Assembly: GCA_035622755.1 (NCBI GenBank)
Contig: DASPUU010000039.1
Coordinates: forward strand, 1 to 23,970
Direction of reading: 5' to 3'
DNA from: JADGRA01 sp035622755
Lineage (GTDB): Bacteria; Myxococcota; Myxococcia; Myxococcales; Myxococcaceae
Length of the DNA stretch: 23,970 nucleotides
Under the pieces are notes generated by a model. It saw only the letters and a program-made list of their open reading frames with translations. It did not search any database and was not told the origin of the DNA. This document shows positions 1-7,951 of the stretch, one piece after another (within the stretch, counting starts at the first letter, position 1; the number at the start of each line of letters is the position of its first letter). Made by a program: the position numbers and the translations under genes.

Positions 1-74
1 GCGGCGTGGGCCAGGGGAGCGCTGAGCGCCAGCGCCAGCCCGAGACGGCCGAGCAGCGTCCGTCTACTTGGCAA
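1..74 (-). CDS. N-terminal signal peptide of an exported protein, possibly ModA (partial)
   Basis: The reading frame leaves the window at its left edge, so only about 24 residues are visible. A TTG at 74-72 would start MPSRRTLLGRLGLALALSAP followed by LAHAA, a textbook Sec signal peptide: basic N-region, Leu/Ala-rich core and an A-H-A cleavage site. GAGG lies 6 bases before the TTG, and the start overlaps the stop of the upstream mop gene, which suggests translational coupling. Because the neighbour is a molybdate-binding Mop protein, the periplasmic molybdate-binding protein ModA is the likeliest identity. That is inference from context; any secreted protein would fit the visible residues. 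Confidence 0.55.
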   Translation of the reverse strand, partial: MPSRRTLLGRLGLALALSAPLAHA

Positions 75-267
75 TCAGGACCTCGCTGGCCTTGATGACC
101 ACCGTCACCGACTGGCCGGCCTTCAGCCCGAGACGGTCCGCTGACGTCCGGGTGATGACCGAGACCAGCTCCTGCCCGCCCACGTCGACCGTGATCTCGG
201 CCATCAGTCCGTCGGTCTTGACCGACTTGACGGTCCCCTGGAGCTGATTGCGCGCGCTGAGCTGCAT
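64..267 (-). CDS. Molbindin / Mop (TOBE) domain protein
   Basis: A 67-residue protein starting MQLSARNQLQGTVKSVKTDG, the typical opening of the Mop/TOBE fold that binds molybdate or tungstate oxyanions. The family is cytoplasmic, oligomeric and used for molybdenum storage or homeostasis. The core includes the pattern AEITVDVGG, then VITRTSADRLGLKAGQSV and a closing VIKASEVLIAK, all usual for molbindins of about 68-70 residues. The ATG at 267 was chosen over an in-frame upstream codon at 315 because GAGGAGG lies just before it and the family starts here. It precedes an exported protein that may be ModA, consistent with a molybdate-uptake operon continuing outside the window. Confidence 0.85.
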   Translation of the reverse strand: MQLSARNQLQGTVKSVKTDGLMAEITVDVGGQELVSVITRTSADRLGLKAGQSVTVVIKASEVLIAK

Positions 268-340
268 CGATCCCTCCTCGCGCCCGAGGGCAACGCCGGG
301 CGCGTCCCGGGGCATGACAACCGGGATTGACTCCTGTCAA
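268..340 (-). promoter_or_regulatory. Possible promoter/operator palindrome upstream of mop
   Basis: The 69-base gap between fumarylacetoacetase and mop, plus the fah stop, holds a perfect inverted repeat TTGAC-AGGA-GTCAA at 340-327. Its first six bases are a consensus -35 box (TTGACA) reading toward mop. The -10 region at the right distance (TCATGC near 317-312) is a poor match. A second partial repeat, TGACA with TGTCA, lies over the same stretch. This could be a regulated promoter for the molybdate genes. I see no resemblance to a ModE site. Confidence 0.3.
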
Positions 341-1644
341 GTCCTATCGGCGAGGGGGAGCGCCGGGAGGACGCGACCGCGGACCGAGCCAAATCCGATG
401 CGGATCCCGTCCTTCTCCGCCCAGCCCCGGATGGCCAGCTCGTCGCCGTCCTCGAGGAAGGTGCGTGTCTTCCCGTCGGCGAGCGTGAGGGGCCGCTGCC
501 CGTTCCAGGTCAGCTCGAGGAGGCTCCCGTAGGAGTCCGGCGTCGCCCCGCTGATGGTGCCCGAGGCCATCAGGTCGCCGACCCGCGTGTTGCACCCGGA
601 GACGGTGTGGTGGGCGAGCTGCTGGACCATCGTCCAGTACAGGTATTTGAAGTTGGTGCGGCAGAGGGTGGTGGGCGCCGCCGAGCCCTCGGGCTGGACC
701 GTCGCCTCGAGCCAGATGTCGAAGGCATTCCTCCCCACCTGTCTCAGGTAGGCGAGCGGCTCGGGCTCCTGGGCTGGACTCGCCACCCGGAACGGCTCGA
801 GCGCCTCCAGGGTCACCACCCAGGGCGAGATGGAGGTGGCGAAGGTCTTGCTGTTGAAGGGACCGAGCGGGACGTACTCCCACTGCTGGAGGTCCCGAGC
901 GCTCCAGTCGTTGAGCAGGACCATCCCGAAGATGTGCGACTCCGCCTCGCTCACCGCGATGGGCTCGCCCAGCGCGCTCCCCACGCCGACGAGGAAGGCC
1001 GTCTCCAGCTCCAGGTCGAGCTTGCGGCACGGTCCGAAGCTCGGGCGGGCCGCGTCCGGCGCCTTGGTCTGACCATTGGGCCGCCGCACCGGGGTCCCGG
1101 AGACGACCACCGACGAGGCGCGCCCGTTGTAGCCGATGGGAATCTCGAGCCAGTTGGGGAGGAGGGCATTCTTCGGGTCGCGGAACATCATCCCCACGTT
1201 GGTGGCGTGCTCCTTCGACGAGTAGAAGTCGGTGTACCCGGGTACGTCCACGGGCAGGTGCAGGGTGGCCTCGCGCATCGGCACCAGCGCCCGCCCGCGC
1301 AGGGTCGCGTCGTCCCGCAGGGTGCCCACCTCCCGGCGGAGCAGCTCGCTCAACCTGGCCCGGGTCTCGGTCCAGGCGCGCCGGCCGAGGGCCATGAACG
1401 GATTGAGGGCGCCCGCCTCGAAGACCCGCTTCCCGGCCGCGGCCACGAGCAGGCCGGATTGCTCGAGCAGCGCCAGGTCGAGCACCTGGTCTCCGATGGC
1501 CACCCCGACGCGGGGAGCGAGGCGGGCGGGCGCGCTGAACACCCCGTAGGGCAGATTCTGGACGGGGAAGTCGGACCCTTCCTGGTTGGCCGATTCGACC
1601 CAGCTCCTCAGGCGAGGATCGTGGGTGGAGTTCAGAGCCGGCAC
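337..1644 (-). CDS. fahA: Fumarylacetoacetase
   Basis: Hydrolyses 4-fumarylacetoacetate to fumarate and acetoacetate, the last step of the homogentisate route for tyrosine and phenylalanine (EC 3.7.1.2), in the cytoplasm. At 435 residues it matches the full-length family: an SH3-like N-terminal domain (about 1-120) and the catalytic FAH domain after it. Visible active-site residues by family comparison: D139 and H146 in YTDFYSSKEHATNVG, metal-binding E212 and E214 in LDLELETAF, D246 in LLNDWSARD, and K266 in FNSKTFATS. The start is GTG at 1644, with a GGGGGAG run 9 bases upstream inside the end of hmgA. Six bases separate it from hmgA, so they are almost certainly co-transcribed. Confidence 0.96.
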   Translation of the reverse strand: MPALNSTHDPRLRSWVESANQEGSDFPVQNLPYGVFSAPARLAPRVGVAIGDQVLDLALLEQSGLLVAAAGKRVFEAGALNPFMALGRRAWTETRARLSELLRREVGTLRDDATLRGRALVPMREATLHLPVDVPGYTDFYSSKEHATNVGMMFRDPKNALLPNWLEIPIGYNGRASSVVVSGTPVRRPNGQTKAPDAARPSFGPCRKLDLELETAFLVGVGSALGEPIAVSEAESHIFGMVLLNDWSARDLQQWEYVPLGPFNSKTFATSISPWVVTLEALEPFRVASPAQEPEPLAYLRQVGRNAFDIWLEATVQPEGSAAPTTLCRTNFKYLYWTMVQQLAHHTVSGCNTRVGDLMASGTISGATPDSYGSLLELTWNGQRPLTLADGKTRTFLEDGDELAIRGWAEKDGIRIGFGSVRGRVLPALPLADRT

Positions 1645-1650
1645 CGGCGG

Positions 1651-3009
1651 CTACTCCCCCCCCGGGGGGAAGTGCTTCTTCAGCCCCTCCCAGACGCTGC
1701 CGTAGTCGCGCTGCCGGAGCGGCGTCTCCAGGGCGAACGGGGTGGGCTGGATGACGCACCGGGTCTCGAACATGAAGGCCATGGTGTCGACGATGTGGTC
1801 CGGCCTGGTCGTGTCCGCCGCGCTCGCCTTCTCGAACGTCTCGGCGTCCGGCCCGTGCGGGGTCATGCAGTTGTGCAGGCTCGCCCCGCCGGGCGCGAAG
1901 CCCTGCGCCTTGGCATCGTAGACGCCGTGGACGAGCCCCATGAACTCGCTGGCGATGTTCCGGTGGAACCAGGGAGGCCGGAAGGTGTTCTCCATCGACA
2001 GCCAGCGGGGCGGGAAGATGACGAAGTCGATGGTGTCCACCCCTGCCGTGTCGCTCTGCGACTGCAGGACGAGGAAGATGGAGGGGTCGGGGTGGTCGTA
2101 GCTGATCGACCCGATGGTGTTGAAGCGGCGCAGGTCATACTTGTAGGGGGCGTAGCTGCCGTGCCAGGCCACCACGTCCAGGGGCGAGTGGTCGAGCTCG
2201 GTGGACCACAGGTTGCCCATGAACTTGGCCACCAGCTCGAAGTTGCCCTCGCGGTCCTCGTAGGCGGCCACCGGGGTGAGGAAGTCCCGCGGATTGGCCA
2301 GCCCGTTGGACCCGATGGGACCCAGGTCCGGCAGCCGGAGGAGCGCGCCGTAGTTCTCGCAGACGTAGCCGCGCGCCGCGCCGTCCGGGAGCTCGACCCG
2401 GAAGTGCACGCCCCGGGGGATGACCACCATCTCCAGCGGGCCGGCCTCGACCACGCCCAGCTCCGTCGCCAGCCGGAGCCTGCCCTGCTGCGGAACGATG
2501 AGCAGCTCTCCGTCCGCGTCGTAGAAGAAGCGGTCGGTCATCGAGCGGTTGGCGGCGTAGACGTGGATGCCGCAGCCGCTCTGGGCGGTGGGAGTGCCGT
2601 TCCCGGCGAAGGTGGTCAGGCCCTCGATGAAATCGGTGGGGCGGCTGGGGATGGGGAGCGGATCCCAGCGCAGCTTGTCGGGCGGGGTGGCGACCTCGCC
2701 GAAGCGGCTGACCCAGGCCCCGTTGTCCATGCGCTTGAACGGCCGGTGGGCGCTCGCCCCGGGGCGGATGCGGTACAGCCAGGAGCGGCGGTTCGCGCCG
2801 CGCGGCGCGGTGAAGGCCGTGCCGGAGAGCTGCTCGGCATAGAGGCCGTGGGGGCACCGCTGGGGGGAGTTCCGGCCCACCGGGAGGGCGCCGGGCACGG
2901 CCTCGGTGGCGAACTCGTTTCCGAATCCGGACTGGTAGCCGCCCGCCGGCTCTCCGGACGGGGCGGAGGGGCGGGCGGCTGCCGGGGTGTCTCGCGCTGC
3001 AGTGGCCAT
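1651..3009 (-). CDS. hmgA: Homogentisate 1,2-dioxygenase
   Basis: Fe(II) enzyme that opens the ring of homogentisate to maleylacetoacetate (EC 1.13.11.5). It has 452 residues, against about 430-445 in the family, the excess being an Ala/Pro-rich tail of about 20 residues at the N-terminus before the conserved YQSGFGNEFATEA. Iron ligands are present: H349 and E355 in FHRNIASEFMG and H385 in MTPHGPD, with catalytic-site H379 in SLHNC. The ATG at 3009 was chosen because AGGAG lies 7 bases upstream; the frame stays open far upstream but that stretch is covered by the transporter gene. It follows the transporter by 17 bases and precedes fahA by 6. Maleylacetoacetate isomerase, needed between the two enzymes, is not in this window. 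Confidence 0.96.
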   Translation of the reverse strand: MATAARDTPAAARPSAPSGEPAGGYQSGFGNEFATEAVPGALPVGRNSPQRCPHGLYAEQLSGTAFTAPRGANRRSWLYRIRPGASAHRPFKRMDNGAWVSRFGEVATPPDKLRWDPLPIPSRPTDFIEGLTTFAGNGTPTAQSGCGIHVYAANRSMTDRFFYDADGELLIVPQQGRLRLATELGVVEAGPLEMVVIPRGVHFRVELPDGAARGYVCENYGALLRLPDLGPIGSNGLANPRDFLTPVAAYEDREGNFELVAKFMGNLWSTELDHSPLDVVAWHGSYAPYKYDLRRFNTIGSISYDHPDPSIFLVLQSQSDTAGVDTIDFVIFPPRWLSMENTFRPPWFHRNIASEFMGLVHGVYDAKAQGFAPGGASLHNCMTPHGPDAETFEKASAADTTRPDHIVDTMAFMFETRCVIQPTPFALETPLRQRDYGSVWEGLKKHFPPGGE

Positions 3010-3026
3010 CGGATGTCTCCTCGCCC

Positions 3027-4388
3027 TCAGCCGGCGCCGGCCGGACGTTCCTCGGCGGGCGCGGGTGCGCCCGGCCGCTCCTGCCGGTCCATGGCCCAGA
3101 CCATGGCCGCCGAGACCACCGCCGGCACGGCGACGGCGAGGAAGATACTGCTGTTCGGCCAGCTGCGGCGGATGAGCTCTCCTCCCAGGACCGGTCCGAG
3201 GATGGACCCGATCCGACCCACCCCCAGGCTCCAGCCGATGCCGGTGGAGCGCAGCGTGGTCGGGTAGTAGCTCGCCGCCAGCGCGTTGACCGCCGGCTGG
3301 CCGCCGACGATGCAGAACCCGGCCACGAAGATGGCGACGAAGAGGAGCGCCGTGGCCAGCCCCGGACGGCCGGTGACGAAGATGGCCACCGCCGCCACCA
3401 GGAAGCAGGGGACGAGAATCCGCCGGAAGCCGGCCTTGTCGATCAGCTGACCCATGACCAGGGTCCCCACCGTGCCGCCGACCTGGAGCATGGTGCCGGC
3501 CAGGACGGCGGAGGAGGTGGTCAGCCCGGCATCCCGGGCGATGGTGGGGAGCCAGTTGGAGAGGAAGTAGAGGTCGATGAGGTTCATGAAGTTGACGATC
3601 CAGAGGAGGACCGTCATCCGGGCCCGGCCCTCGAGGAAGAGGTGGACCACCGGCGCCCCCTTCTCGGCGGCCTCGTGCACGACGTAGCCAGCGCCCGTCT
3701 CCACCCCGATGGAAGGGTCGATCCGCCGGATCCACGCCCCCACCTTCTCCAGATCTCGCCCGCGCAGCACCAGGAACTGCATCGACTCCGGGAGGGCGAG
3801 CAGCATCCACAAGGCCAGGATGGCCGGGACCAGGCTCCCCACGTAGAAGACCGACCGCCAGCCGAAGGCCGGGATGAGCGCTGCGGAGACGAACCCGCCC
3901 AGGACGGCCCCGACGGTGAAGCCCACCGACACCAGCATCATCAGGGTGACGCGCCTCCGCAGCGGGCTGTACTCGCCGGCCAGCGCCATGGCGTTGGGCA
4001 TGATCGCCCCCAGACCGAGCCCGGTGATGAAGCGGAGGACGAGCAGCTGGCGGACCGAGGTGGCCTGCGCGGTGACCAGCATGCACAGGGCGAAGAACAG
4101 CGTGGCGCCGATGAGCACCGGACGGCGGCCGATCCGGTCGGCCAGGATGCTCAGGGTGAGGGACCCGACCAGCATCCCGGTCAGCCCGGCGCCGAACACC
4201 GGACCGAGGGTGGCCTTGGCGATCCTCCATTCCGCCAGGATGGCCGGAGCGACATAGCCCATGGACTGCACGTCGAAGCCATCGACGATGACGCACAGCC
4301 CGCACAGGACGAGCAGGCCGACCTGGAAGCGCCCCACCCGGCTCCGGTTGATGAGGGCGGGGATGTCGACCGTCGCCGCGGCGTTCAC
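3027..4388 (-). CDS. MFS transporter, aromatic acid:H+ symporter (AAHS) type
   Basis: A 453-residue inner-membrane protein with about 12 hydrophobic segments in two halves and a central charged loop near 205-250. Motifs of the PcaK/BenK/MhpT group are visible: DGFD at 36-39 in the first helix, the loop 2-3 signature LADRIGRRP at 82-90, and a repeat in the second half (MGQLIDKAGFRR). The AAHS family imports aromatic acids with protons. Given the two homogentisate-pathway genes immediately downstream, a phenylacetate-, homogentisate- or hydroxyphenylpyruvate-like substrate is a reasonable inference, not shown by sequence. The start is GTG at 4388 with GGAGGTG about 12 bases upstream. The 51-base gap from ctaG leaves room for a separate promoter, but I recognise none. 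Confidence 0.88.
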   Translation of the reverse strand: MNAAATVDIPALINRSRVGRFQVGLLVLCGLCVIVDGFDVQSMGYVAPAILAEWRIAKATLGPVFGAGLTGMLVGSLTLSILADRIGRRPVLIGATLFFALCMLVTAQATSVRQLLVLRFITGLGLGAIMPNAMALAGEYSPLRRRVTLMMLVSVGFTVGAVLGGFVSAALIPAFGWRSVFYVGSLVPAILALWMLLALPESMQFLVLRGRDLEKVGAWIRRIDPSIGVETGAGYVVHEAAEKGAPVVHLFLEGRARMTVLLWIVNFMNLIDLYFLSNWLPTIARDAGLTTSSAVLAGTMLQVGGTVGTLVMGQLIDKAGFRRILVPCFLVAAVAIFVTGRPGLATALLFVAIFVAGFCIVGGQPAVNALAASYYPTTLRSTGIGWSLGVGRIGSILGPVLGGELIRRSWPNSSIFLAVAVPAVVSAAMVWAMDRQERPGAPAPAEERPAGAG

Positions 4389-4439
4389 GGTGTGAAACCA
4401 CCTCCGGCCGGGATGTTGGCCACCTCTTCGGCTCGCCGA

Positions 4440-5243
4440 TCAAGGATCAAGGCTCGCCCCCGGCGGTGCGGGGGAGAGGAGGCGCAGCGTGAGGACCACC
4501 GCCGGGACCAGGTAGGCCACCGTCACCCAGAGCCACATCAGCGCGCCGGCGCACTCCTGGTCGGCGAGCGGGGTGAGCCCGAGCGGGGGGTGGGGGGCGA
4601 GGTACTGCGGATAGACGACGCGGCCGGAGAAGGCGAGGAAGGCGGACAGGGCATCGCAGGGGAGCGTGGCCAGGAACAGGTAGAGGGGCATCGCCCCGAC
4701 GGGCCAGCGGGCCGCCCCGGGCCAGGGCAGGAGCACCGGCCACCAGAAGAGCAAGCCGGCGGCGAGGAAGGTCGCGTGCTGGAGCGCGTGCCAGTCCGGA
4801 GCGCGGGCGGCGAGCGCGAAGACGCGGGGAACGTGCCAGGCGAGCACCACCCCGGTCCCGGCGAGCCAGCAGACGACGGGATGGGTGACGAGGTGCGCCG
4901 CCGCCCTGGCCGGGCCGGACCGGACGAGCGCCCGGGCCCGCGCCGCGAGCGGCGTGGGAAGCAGTCCCCCGGCCGCCACGAGCAGCGGCGCGCCGGAGAG
5001 AAGGAGCGGGGCAGCCACGGTCATGATCAGCAGGTGCTGCACCATGTGGGCGGTGAGCAGGGCGTGGTCCAGGTGGGCCAGTGGGGACGCCACCGCGACC
5101 CAGAGGACGAGGAGACCCGCGGAGAAGGCGGCCGGTTGCCGGGGCGAGGCCGCGCCGGGAAGGACGGCGCGGAGGCGGAGCCATCCCCATCCGTGGAGGA
5201 GGGCAGCCGCCACGAACGCCGCACCGGTGGCGGCGGCGGGCAT
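4440..5243 (-). CDS. ctaG: CtaG-type cytochrome c oxidase (caa3) assembly membrane protein
   Basis: A 267-residue protein with about 7 hydrophobic segments, matching the caa3_CtaG family required for assembly of caa3-type oxidase, probably for copper handling. Family features seen: the His cluster H57, H60, H66 and H70 in HLDHALLTAHMVQH, a later WHVPR (H137), WHALQH (H152, H156), and a C-terminal DQECAGALMW (about 229-238). The ATG at 5243 follows the cytochrome b stop by one base (TAG G ATG), so translation is coupled. A GTG-type start 39 bases upstream is in frame but less likely. Last gene of the respiratory cluster. This is unrelated to the CtaG/Cox11 copper chaperone of alphaproteobacteria. 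Confidence 0.88.
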   Translation of the reverse strand: MPAAATGAAFVAAALLHGWGWLRLRAVLPGAASPRQPAAFSAGLLVLWVAVASPLAHLDHALLTAHMVQHLLIMTVAAPLLLSGAPLLVAAGGLLPTPLAARARALVRSGPARAAAHLVTHPVVCWLAGTGVVLAWHVPRVFALAARAPDWHALQHATFLAAGLLFWWPVLLPWPGAARWPVGAMPLYLFLATLPCDALSAFLAFSGRVVYPQYLAPHPPLGLTPLADQECAGALMWLWVTVAYLVPAVVLTLRLLSPAPPGASLDP

Positions 5244-5244
5244 C

Positions 5245-6708
5245 CTAGGGGCGCGCGCCGAGCACGCTGGCCCGGGCCGCATCCCGCGCCGGCGGCTGAT
5301 CCGCAGGGTGGAGCGTGAGGAGGAACGCCACCAGGGCGGTCGTCTCCGCCGGGCTGAGGTTCTTCCCGTAGGCGGGCATGTTGCCGCCGCCCTGGATGAC
5401 CTGCCGGATGAGCTGGTCCTGGGTCAGCCGGATGGCCACGTCGTCGAGCGCCGGCCCGCGCTGGCCGCCCTGGCCGTCGAGCGCGTGGCAGTTGTGGCAC
5501 TGCTTGGCCTGGAAGACGAGCGACCCCTGGCGCTCGAGCGCGGTCCGGCCCTGGAGGTCCTTGGGCGGAATGGGGAGGGCGCTCCAGGCGTCCATCACCG
5601 GGCTCCAGGGGGTGTGCTCCCCGAGGCGGGTGAGGGTGCCCAGCCCGACGGCCACGAGCAGGAGCACGAGCACGGCGACCGGACGGCGGCGCCAGCTCTT
5701 CTCCCCTTCCCCGGCGATGAAGGGAAGCAGCAGGAGGAAGAGGATGACCACCGCCGGACCGATGAGCAGGATGGGCGTCTCCGCCGCCGGTGGGAGGAAG
5801 GACAGCAGCGCGTAGAGCCAGAGGAAGAAGTAGTCCGGATGGGGAGCGGTCTGGATGATGGTCGGGTCGGGCTGCCCGCTCGGTCCGAAGGGCCCGAAGA
5901 CCAGCGCACAGACGCCGATGGAGAGCCCCACGGCGGCCGAGAAGATGATGTCCTTCCAGATGGCACCCGGAACGAAGGGCACGCCGTCCTGCTCGGTGGC
6001 CTTCTCGTACTCCTCGATGTAGGTGGACCGGCGGACGATGCGACCCGGCATCGGCCACTCGTTGATCCCCACCTTGAGCACCAGGAAGAGGTGCAGGGCG
6101 ACCAGCCCGATGAGCAGCCCGGGGATGATGAACACGTGGAGCGCGAAGAAGCGGGCCAGCGTTGCCCCGGCGATGATCGGCCCACCGAGGAGGAGATTCA
6201 CCAGCGCCGGTCCGATGACCGGTACCCGGCTGGAGATGGAGGCACCGATGCCCAGACCCCAGTAGGCGTCCTGGTCGAAGCGCAGCACCTGTCCGGTGAA
6301 GGCCATCCCCAGCGTCATGAGGAGCAGGAACACGCCGGCCATCCAGGTCAGCTCGCGGGGAAACTTGTAGGCCCCGAAGAGGAAGACCTGCACCATGTGG
6401 ATGAGGACGATGGCCACCATGAAGTTCGAGCCCCAGCCGTGCATGGCCCGGATGAACCAGCCCGCCGACACGTGCTGGTTGAGCATCTGGAGCACCCCCC
6501 ACGCCTCGCCGGCGGAGGGGACGTAGACCAGGGCGAGGAGCACCCCGGTCACCGCCTGGTGGACGAACACCGCCAGCGCCGCGCTGCCGAAGACGTAGGC
6601 CCAGCTGGCGCTCTTGCGAGGAACGCGGTGCTCGAGCGTCTCCCGGATGGGTCCGGAGATCCGAAGTCGCGCGTCGAGCCACGCGCCGAGGCGTTCCATC
6701 AGGCGCAC
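5245..6708 (-). CDS. qcrB: Cytochrome b (b6/subunit IV type) with fused C-terminal cytochrome c domain
   Basis: Membrane subunit that oxidises quinol and passes electrons across the membrane in a bc-type complex. Residues 30-215 form the four-helix heme-b core. Heme ligands are H90/H104 in helix B and H191/H206 in helix D, the latter with the 14-residue gap of b6f proteins rather than the 13 of bc1. Residues about 250-365 resemble subunit IV and carry the Qo-site motif as PDYF (291-294) instead of PEWY. Residues 390-470 are a mono-heme cytochrome c: C404, C407, H408 (CHNCH) with M444 in GGNMPAYG as probable sixth ligand. The GTG at 6708 has GGAGG 6 bases upstream and overlaps the Rieske stop by 10 bases; an ATG at 6699 (TGATG overlap) is an alternative. 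Confidence 0.93.
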   Translation of the reverse strand: MRLMERLGAWLDARLRISGPIRETLEHRVPRKSASWAYVFGSAALAVFVHQAVTGVLLALVYVPSAGEAWGVLQMLNQHVSAGWFIRAMHGWGSNFMVAIVLIHMVQVFLFGAYKFPRELTWMAGVFLLLMTLGMAFTGQVLRFDQDAYWGLGIGASISSRVPVIGPALVNLLLGGPIIAGATLARFFALHVFIIPGLLIGLVALHLFLVLKVGINEWPMPGRIVRRSTYIEEYEKATEQDGVPFVPGAIWKDIIFSAAVGLSIGVCALVFGPFGPSGQPDPTIIQTAPHPDYFFLWLYALLSFLPPAAETPILLIGPAVVILFLLLLPFIAGEGEKSWRRRPVAVLVLLLVAVGLGTLTRLGEHTPWSPVMDAWSALPIPPKDLQGRTALERQGSLVFQAKQCHNCHALDGQGGQRGPALDDVAIRLTQDQLIRQVIQGGGNMPAYGKNLSPAETTALVAFLLTLHPADQPPARDAARASVLGARP

Positions 6709-7247
6709 CGGGAGCCTCCGGTGGCGCGGCTGGCCAGCTTCTGCCCCCCGGGCGTGGGCAGGTCACCCGCCTCGATGAACAGCTCCCCGCGCTCGACCTT
6801 GTAGCGGTACTCGAACAGGCCCCGCTCCGGTGGCCCCGAGGCCCGCGAGCCGTCGGCGTAGTAGGCGCCGCCGTGGCACGGGCAGAGGAAGAGGCCGGAC
6901 TGCGGGAACCAGCGCACCGGGCAGCCGAGGTGGGCGCAGTTGATGGCGAACACCTGGAAGCGGTCGCCGTCCACGTGGCGCACCCAGCAGGGGATGTCGG
7001 CGGTGTCGCCGTCCGCCGGCCGGGCCACCGGGTTTCTGTAGGTGGCCAGCCGGGTCTGCCCGGCGGGGAAGCGGGCCGCCGCGCCCAGAGAGATCCAGGA
7101 CACGTAGCCGGCCCGCCGCTCGCGCAGCATCGGCGAGAGGAGGTAGCGGAAGATGGGCACCAGCAGCACCAGCGCGATGGCCCCGTTGAGCAGGAGCCCG
7201 AGCCACACCAGGAGGCCGCGCCTGGAAAACCTCTCGGAAAGGGTCAT
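6699..7247 (-). CDS. qcrA: Rieske [2Fe-2S] protein of the bc complex
   Basis: A 182-residue iron-sulfur subunit that takes the first electron from quinol at the Qo site. One N-terminal transmembrane anchor (about 11-37) follows a short SRR-containing segment. The cluster-binding motifs are CAHLGC and CPCH: ligands C104, H106, C122 and H125, with C109 and C124 forming the usual disulfide. Several residues of the twin-arginine type (FSRRGLL) precede the anchor, consistent with Tat export of a folded Rieske domain. It starts in an ATGA overlap with the diheme cytochrome c gene and overlaps the cytochrome b start, so it is fully inside the operon. Confidence 0.94.
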   Translation of the reverse strand: MTLSERFSRRGLLVWLGLLLNGAIALVLLVPIFRYLLSPMLRERRAGYVSWISLGAAARFPAGQTRLATYRNPVARPADGDTADIPCWVRHVDGDRFQVFAINCAHLGCPVRWFPQSGLFLCPCHGGAYYADGSRASGPPERGLFEYRYKVERGELFIEAGDLPTPGGQKLASRATGGSRCA

Positions 7248-7951
7248 CGCCGCACTCCCCCGCCCGGGTAGGGCTGCCCCGGAAACTCCGGCCGCTGCGC
7301 CGCCAGCCAGGCCACCACGTCGGTGACGTCGTCGGCCGACATCGGCTGGCCGGGCACGTTCCCGCGCCAGTCGGGGGCCCCCAGGGCCGGCCGCCCGACG
7401 AGGACCGCGGTGCGCAGCGCCTGGTCGCTGACCAACGCCAGGAAGGAGCCGTCGACGATGGAGCTCCCCCGCGCTCCTCCGCGGCCCGCCGCCCCGTGAC
7501 AGGACGAGCAGTAGGTGTCGTAGACCTTCGCGCCGCGTGTCGCATCGCCGGGCCGAGGAGCGGCGTAGGGCGGCGCATCCACTCCATGGAGGACGCCCGG
7601 CCGTCCCCAGCGGGAGCGCATCCCCCGGACCAGGGCGTCGACCTGGGCGTCGGTGAGCATGCCGCCCGCGCTCCGGGCAAAGGCGGGCATGGCCGTCGAT
7701 GGCACACCGCCGGCGGTGACCTTCTGGAGCACGGCGTCGCCGGCCAGCGCGAGGTAGACGGGATCGCCGAGCGCCACCGCCGGGCCGCCCCGGCCCTCCA
7801 TCCCGTGGCAGCCGGCGCAGTTGGTGCCGTAGAGCGCGGCGAAGTCGAGCACCTCGCTCGGCCGTACCGCGACCTCGTCCGGGGAGGGGCGGCCGCCCGG
7901 GCTGCACCCGAACCCGGCCAGCGCCGCCGCGACCAGGGCCAGGCGCCTCAT
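7244..7951 (-). CDS. Diheme cytochrome c, likely the c subunit of the bc complex
   Basis: A 235-residue exported protein with two tandem class-I cytochrome c domains. Heme 1 is CAGCH (C45, C48, H49) with M88 in STAMPAF; heme 2 is CSSCH (C148, C151, H152) with M204 in GQPMSA. The N-terminus (MRRLALVAAALAGFGCSP) is a signal sequence ending in a possible lipobox at C16, although the -3 residue is Gly rather than Leu/Val, so lipid anchoring is uncertain. Placed directly before Rieske and cytochrome b, it occupies the position of QcrC in actinobacterial qcrCAB operons, and by analogy would carry electrons from Rieske toward the oxidase. It has ATGA overlaps at both ends. Confidence 0.9.
   Translation of the reverse strand: MRRLALVAAALAGFGCSPGGRPSPDEVAVRPSEVLDFAALYGTNCAGCHGMEGRGGPAVALGDPVYLALAGDAVLQKVTAGGVPSTAMPAFARSAGGMLTDAQVDALVRGMRSRWGRPGVLHGVDAPPYAAPRPGDATRGAKVYDTYCSSCHGAAGRGGARGSSIVDGSFLALVSDQALRTAVLVGRPALGAPDWRGNVPGQPMSADDVTDVVAWLAAQRPEFPGQPYPGGGVRR

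Noticed and set aside
607..3267. An 886-codon open frame on the plus strand
   Set aside because: It runs antisense to fahA and hmgA, is made of Arg/Gly/Pro/His-rich low-complexity residues and matches no family. High GC removes stop codons from antisense frames.
1651..4443. A 930-codon minus-strand frame that looks like a fusion upstream of hmgA
   Set aside because: The N-terminal half is an out-of-frame reading of the transporter gene. The true hmgA start is the ATG at 3009, with AGGAG before it.
3642..5318. A 558-codon plus-strand frame
   Set aside because: It is antisense to the transporter and ctaG, with His/Gln/Arg/Gly-rich content and no domain pattern.
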